Shown here: piece after piece, positions 11,459-14,583 of the stretch
How the letters are laid out: each line of letters begins with the position of its first letter
Position numbering within the stretch: position 1 is the first letter of the stretch
Source of the DNA: an uncultured Frankiales bacterium
Lineage (GTDB): Bacteria; Actinomycetota; Actinomycetes; Mycobacteriales; SCTD01
NCBI GenBank assembly: GCA_946479905.1
Contig: CAMLIA010000111.1
Coordinates: 1 to 14,583 of the forward strand
Direction of reading: 5' to 3'
Length of the DNA stretch: 14,583 nt
Position numbers and translations under genes: made by a program
The notes under the pieces: generated by a model
The model's input: only the letters and a program-made list of their open reading frames with translations
Told to the model about the DNA's origin: nothing
Database searches by the model: none

Positions 11459-14181
11459 TGACGGTCCCGCTGCGCAGTGTCGCCTGCCCCGCGTGCGGAC
11501 ACCGGGCCGCACCGGGTGGGCTGAGCTGCGCCGTCTGCGGGGCACGGCTCGAGCCCGTCCAGCTGGCTGTCGCGGCCGCCCGTGACGCACCGCCGTACGT
11601 CCGCCGGCCGGAGCTGGAGGCGGCGCTCGCCGAGCGGATCCGTGAGCGCCCCGGTCTCCAGCTCGTCGGAGACGCCGGCTGCGGCAAGACCCGCCTCGTG
11701 GAGCAGGTGGTCAGCGGCAGCCGGCCGCCCACGGTCAGCTGCGCGGACCCGAGGCCGAGGGTGCGCGACCTGCTGGCCGACCTGCTGGACCAGCTCGACG
11801 ACGTGCCGCTCGGACTCGTCCGCCTGCTGCGGGGTGCCGCGGGTGCCGAGCCCGGTGAGGCGAGCGAGGTGGACCTGCTGCTCGCCGCCGGCCAGGCGCT
11901 CGCGGCCGCGCCACTGGTCGTCGTCGATGACGCGGAGCGGCTGCCGGAGGCGGAGCGGCTCCTGCTCGCGCAGGTCGTGGCCACCGGTACCTCGACCTGG
12001 CTGCTGGCGACTCGCGAGCGACTGAGCGAGGTCGCGCTGGAGCCGCTCGACGTGCCGGAGATGTCGGAGCCCGAGGCAGCCGAGCTGCTCGATGCCCTGC
12101 TGCCCCAGGCGACGTCGCAGCTGCGCGAGGCCGTCCTGGGACGCGCCGGGCACCATCCGCTCTACCTCGTGCAGTGCGCCCGGCTGCTGCTCGAGTCAGG
12201 GACCGTGGCCGTCGCCGCCGGCGGCACGCTCGTGGTGTCTCCCGAGAAGCTGCGGCTGATCCCCCGCTCCATGCGGCTGTTCGTCAGCAGCCGGCTCGAC
12301 CTGCTCGACCCGGAGGAGCGGCGCGTCATCGGCGTGGCCGCGGTCCTCGGCGACCACCCCGAGCCCGCCCTGCTCGGGCACCTGACGGGCCATGCCGACG
12401 ACGCTCTGCAGTCGCTCGTCGAGCGCGGTCTGCTGCGCTGGTCGGATCTTGCGCACGGGCAGCGGGAGCTGCGGTTCTCGCACGCGCTGGTCCGGGACGT
12501 CGCCTACGAGGGCCTGTCGCTGGCAGACCGCTCGACGATCCACCGGGCTGCAGCGGAGTGGTACGCGCTCCTCCCGGTGTCCCAGGTCCTCGAGTCGCAG
12601 GCCTACCACCTGGAAGCGGCTGTCGGCCTCGGCGAGCCGGACTGCGACCTGCTGCGCCGCACGGTCGAGGCGATGGTGCTGTTCGCCCGCAGCGTGGAGG
12701 AGGAGCGCACCCGCATCAGCCACGAGGTGCTCACGCGGGCGCGGGCACTGGTCGACGCCCGGCCGGAGTGCGACGTGGACACGTTGCTCCTGGACCTCTC
12801 GACCTCCAGCGTCCTGCACCTGCGCGGGGAGGAGGTCCGGGCTCAGGAGCTGGCACGTCAGGTCGCCGCCCGGGCAGAGGCGCAGGGACTCCCCGCCGTC
12901 CGGGCCGAGGCCCTGCTCCTGTCGGCCAGGAGCGCCGCCCTCGCGAACCCGGACGAGGTCGAGGTCCTGCTCGACAGGGCCGAAGCGTCGTTCGCGGAGC
13001 TCTCCGACCTGTCCGGTCAGGCGCGGGTGGCCATCGAGCGGGGCATGGCCGCTCAGCACGGCTCCGGGATCCAGCAGCAGCTGGCCCACCTCGCCTCCGC
13101 CTACGAGCTGTCGATGCGCAGCGGGGACTCACGGCTGCAGGCGACCACGGCCCAGCAGCTCGCGCTGCACCACGCGATCTCGAACGGGCGCACCGACTTC
13201 GAGACCTGGGCCGACCGCGCGCGGCAGGTCAGCCGACGGGACGACCTCGGCTTGGAGGGGCGGCTCGACCTCTCCGAGGCGTGCCTGGCGATGTTCGGGC
13301 TCGACGCCCCAAGCGGGCTCGAGGCTGCTCGGCGGGCGCATCTGACCGGCAGAGAGCTGGGGCTGAGCCACATCTACCGCAACGCACTCGTGGCCCGCCT
13401 CGAGCTGCTCGTCATGGACGGGAACCTCGCCGAGGCCGAGCAGCTCCTCACCGAGTGCCACGAGGCTGCCGCGAGCCGACCGAACACCTGGCTGCGCAGG
13501 ATGTTCGACCTCTCCGAGGCGCGACTGCGCACACGGCGGGGCGATCCGGGTCGTGCCCGCGCGCTCCTCGAGGGTGTCGGAGGCGATCCCCTGAGCGAGC
13601 ACCTGGTGCTGCGCAGGGACCTCGCCGAGACCCGCGGCTGGGTGGCCATGGAGACGGGTCGCTTCGAGGAGGCACGGGACCAGGCCAGGACCGCGGTGCT
13701 GATCGACGTGGAGTCGGAGGAGCGGGCGCCGGCGCTGCGCGCGCGCTTCGTGTACCTGGTCGCCGGCTGCGCCCTGCGCGAGAACTCGCCGCTCGCGGAC
13801 GTCGCGACGCTCAAGGCGGACGCGCGCACGTCCGGCTTGGGCACCGTGGCGGAGCTCGTCTCGCGCTGGATGCTGGTGGAGGAGCTCACGCACGGCTGGT
13901 CGGTCAGCACCTACGGCCTCACGCCCACGGACGTGGTGGAGGCGAAGGCACTGGACCTCGAGATCGCTGCCCTGTCCGACCGGCGCTGGGACCTGCTGGT
14001 CGACGCTGCGCAGACCTGGGAGGCCCTGGGTCACACCATCTGGCGCGCCCGGGCGCTCATCTGGCACACGGAGCTGACAGGGACCCAGCACGACGACGTC
14101 CCGGAGCTGCTACGAGCGCTCGACGCACCCACGGACATCGCGTCCCGGCTGGCAGCGCAGGTGACCGGCCTCAGGGACTGA
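11458..14181 (+). CDS. Zinc-ribbon STAND/AAA ATPase with long helical C-terminus
   Basis: A 907-residue cytoplasmic signalling ATPase. A zinc ribbon (C10-x2-C13, C24-x2-C27) starts the protein. It is followed by an AAA_16/STAND NTPase with Walker A GDAGCGKT (71-78) and Walker B PLVVVDD (152-158). The arm and winged-helix region then contains SHALVRDVAYEGLSLADRST followed by IHRAAAEWY (about 341-369), a signature shared with cyclase-AAA proteins and MalT/LAL regulators. From about 390 to the end it is helical and TPR-like (for example HLRGEEVRAQELARQVAARA and GNLAEAEQLL). No LuxR helix-turn-helix and no class III cyclase domain is present, so the usual outputs are missing. The ATG overlaps the upstream TGA, and no Shine-Dalgarno sequence is seen. 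It is likely a ligand- or partner-sensing switch; what it controls is unknown. Confidence 0.87.
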   Translation: MTVPLRSVACPACGHRAAPGGLSCAVCGARLEPVQLAVAAARDAPPYVRRPELEAALAERIRERPGLQLVGDAGCGKTRLVEQVVSGSRPPTVSCADPRPRVRDLLADLLDQLDDVPLGLVRLLRGAAGAEPGEASEVDLLLAAGQALAAAPLVVVDDAERLPEAERLLLAQVVATGTSTWLLATRERLSEVALEPLDVPEMSEPEAAELLDALLPQATSQLREAVLGRAGHHPLYLVQCARLLLESGTVAVAAGGTLVVSPEKLRLIPRSMRLFVSSRLDLLDPEERRVIGVAAVLGDHPEPALLGHLTGHADDALQSLVERGLLRWSDLAHGQRELRFSHALVRDVAYEGLSLADRSTIHRAAAEWYALLPVSQVLESQAYHLEAAVGLGEPDCDLLRRTVEAMVLFARSVEEERTRISHEVLTRARALVDARPECDVDTLLLDLSTSSVLHLRGEEVRAQELARQVAARAEAQGLPAVRAEALLLSARSAALANPDEVEVLLDRAEASFAELSDLSGQARVAIERGMAAQHGSGIQQQLAHLASAYELSMRSGDSRLQATTAQQLALHHAISNGRTDFETWADRARQVSRRDDLGLEGRLDLSEACLAMFGLDAPSGLEAARRAHLTGRELGLSHIYRNALVARLELLVMDGNLAEAEQLLTECHEAAASRPNTWLRRMFDLSEARLRTRRGDPGRARALLEGVGGDPLSEHLVLRRDLAETRGWVAMETGRFEEARDQARTAVLIDVESEERAPALRARFVYLVAGCALRENSPLADVATLKADARTSGLGTVAELVSRWMLVEELTHGWSVSTYGLTPTDVVEAKALDLEIAALSDRRWDLLVDAAQTWEALGHTIWRARALIWHTELTGTQHDDVPELLRALDAPTDIASRLAAQVTGLRD

Positions 14182-14195
14182 GGCTCCGTCAGTCC
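14175..14195. terminator. Hairpin containing both convergent stop codons
   Basis: GGACTGA (14175-14181) and TCAGTCC (14189-14195) form a perfect 7 bp stem with a 7 nt loop. Each arm contains the stop codon of one gene (TGA of the STAND ATPase and TGA, read on the minus strand, of the small membrane protein). It is a plausible short bidirectional terminator. Confidence 0.45.
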
Positions 14196-14356
14196 GGGTT
14201 GCGGACCTCGGAGACGATGAGGAAGCCGAAGAACAGCAGGAAGAGCACGGCACCCAGCCGGTGGTCCCATCCGCGTCCCACCAGCGAGGCGTCGACCGCG
14301 AACACGACGAGCCACAGCGCGTACCAGACCGTCACCGGCCGCGGCTGCTTGTCCAC
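14189..14356 (-). CDS. Small two-helix membrane protein
   Basis: A 55-residue protein (58 if it starts at ATG 14365) with two hydrophobic helices, VTVWYALWLVVFAVDASLVG (about 8-27) and LGAVLFLLFFGFLIVSEV (about 34-51). They are joined by a charged GRGWDHR turn, and the protein ends in RNPD. The family is not recognised; such small hydrophobic proteins are common and often uncharacterised in actinobacteria. GTG 14356 is preferred because TAGGAT (14364-14369, minus) ends exactly 7 nt upstream, the leaderless geometry of the window. The ATG at 14365 overlaps that -10. The gene is convergent with the STAND gene (7 bp between stops) and divergent from the dehydrogenase gene. Confidence 0.65.
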   Translation of the reverse strand: MDKQPRPVTVWYALWLVVFAVDASLVGRGWDHRLGAVLFLLFFGFLIVSEVRNPD

Positions 14357-14363
14357 GCCCGGC

Positions 14364-14369
14364 ATCCTA
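14364..14369 (-). promoter_or_regulatory. -10 hexamer TAGGAT (minus) of the small membrane-protein gene
   Basis: A full TANNNT match on the minus strand, 7 nt before GTG 14356. It decides between two possible starts by overlapping the upstream ATG. Confidence 0.45.
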
Positions 14370-14403
14370 TCGGCCCGGGTGCCAGATCTCGATGACCGCG
14401 CGT

Positions 14404-14409
14404 TAGGTT
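14404..14409 (+). promoter_or_regulatory. -10 hexamer TAGGTT of the mycothiol-dependent dehydrogenase gene
   Basis: TAGGTT ends 7 nt before ATG 14417. No Shine-Dalgarno sequence is visible, so a leaderless mRNA is likely. Confidence 0.55.
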
Positions 14410-14416
14410 GCACGCC

Positions 14417-14583
14417 ATGTCGCATGAGGTACGTGGAGTCGTGGCCCTGGGCAAGGGCAAGCCGGTCGGGATCGAGACCATCGTCGTACCCGACCCTGGT
14501 CCGGGGGAGGCGCTCGTCGCCGTGCAGGCGTGCGGGGTCTGCCACACCGACCTGCACTACCGCGAGGGCGGGATCAACGACGA
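14417..14583 (+). CDS. mscR: S-(hydroxymethyl)mycothiol dehydrogenase, N-terminal part (cut by window edge)
   Basis: Only the first 55 residues are present. [17 protein letters not shown], then [20 protein letters not shown], then [13 protein letters not shown] closely follows the start of actinobacterial MscR/AdhE2-type zinc alcohol dehydrogenases, including the diagnostic [12 protein letters not shown] stretch. C42, H43 and D45 in the ACGVCHTD motif belong to the catalytic zinc region of medium-chain dehydrogenases. The enzyme oxidises the adduct of formaldehyde and mycothiol with NAD+, detoxifying formaldehyde, and also acts on S-nitrosomycothiol in characterised members. It implies a mycothiol-making actinobacterium. 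ATG 14417 follows a -10 at the leaderless distance. Another MDR alcohol dehydrogenase remains possible because the cofactor domain is outside the window. Confidence 0.85.
   Translation, partial: MSHEVRGVVALGKGKPVGIETIVVPDPGPGEALVAVQACGVCHTDLHYREGGIND

Noticed and set aside
10796..11590. Upstream extension of the M18 frame on the minus strand
   Set aside because: It crosses the divergent promoter region and the coupled operon, and has no family similarity. The peptidase fold begins at ATG 10795.
11458..14181. Calling the STAND ATPase a LuxR/LAL transcription regulator or an anti-phage STAND protein
   Set aside because: No helix-turn-helix at the C-terminus, no cyclase, nuclease, protease or other effector domain, and no defence genes nearby.

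Overview
The window is very GC-rich, gene-dense DNA from a mycothiol-producing actinobacterium (Actinomycetota). Three things support this: strong G/C third-position bias in every real reading frame, frequent GTG starts preceded by TANNNT hexamers 6-7 nt upstream, and a 3' gene whose N-terminus matches S-(hydroxymethyl)mycothiol dehydrogenase. I cannot fix the genus. I see no tRNA, rRNA, CRISPR array, insertion sequence or prophage. The largest intergenic gap is 108 bp.

Layout. 1-741 is the 3' part of an acyl-CoA synthetase. 795-2584 holds three same-strand genes: an EamA/DMT exporter, a GNAT acetyltransferase and a small membrane-anchored protein. Convergent to them is a DUF2461 gene (2581-3201, minus), whose stop codon overlaps the last plus-strand stop at a CTAG. 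DUF2461 is divergent from a NUDIX hydrolase (3224-3694), and their two -10 elements overlap in a 22 bp gap. Next is an OmpR-type response regulator and histidine kinase operon (3736-5714). It ends at a second CTAG, convergent with a small secreted protein (5711-6196, minus). An SRPBCC protein (6292-6717, minus) is divergent from a large secreted neutral ceramidase-like enzyme (6761-9478). An 81 bp gap with a long inverted repeat separates that gene from a convergent M18 aminopeptidase (9560-10795, minus).

The most unusual unit is a two-gene plus-strand operon at 10904-14181. A 184-residue protein without a clear family is coupled through a TGATG stop/start to a 907-residue zinc-ribbon/STAND ATPase with a long helical C-terminus. 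That ATPase looks like a class III cyclase-AAA or LuxR-LAL protein that carries neither a cyclase nor a helix-turn-helix. A 55-58 residue two-helix membrane protein (minus) and the 5' end of the mycothiol-dependent formaldehyde dehydrogenase gene (plus, cut by the window edge) close the window.

Most of the genes look like independent housekeeping or accessory functions rather than one pathway. Regulation is more uniform: about ten starts have a -10-like hexamer ending 6 or 7 nt before the start codon, the arrangement of leaderless actinobacterial mRNAs. Only the 184-aa gene and the small secreted-protein gene have a clear Shine-Dalgarno sequence.
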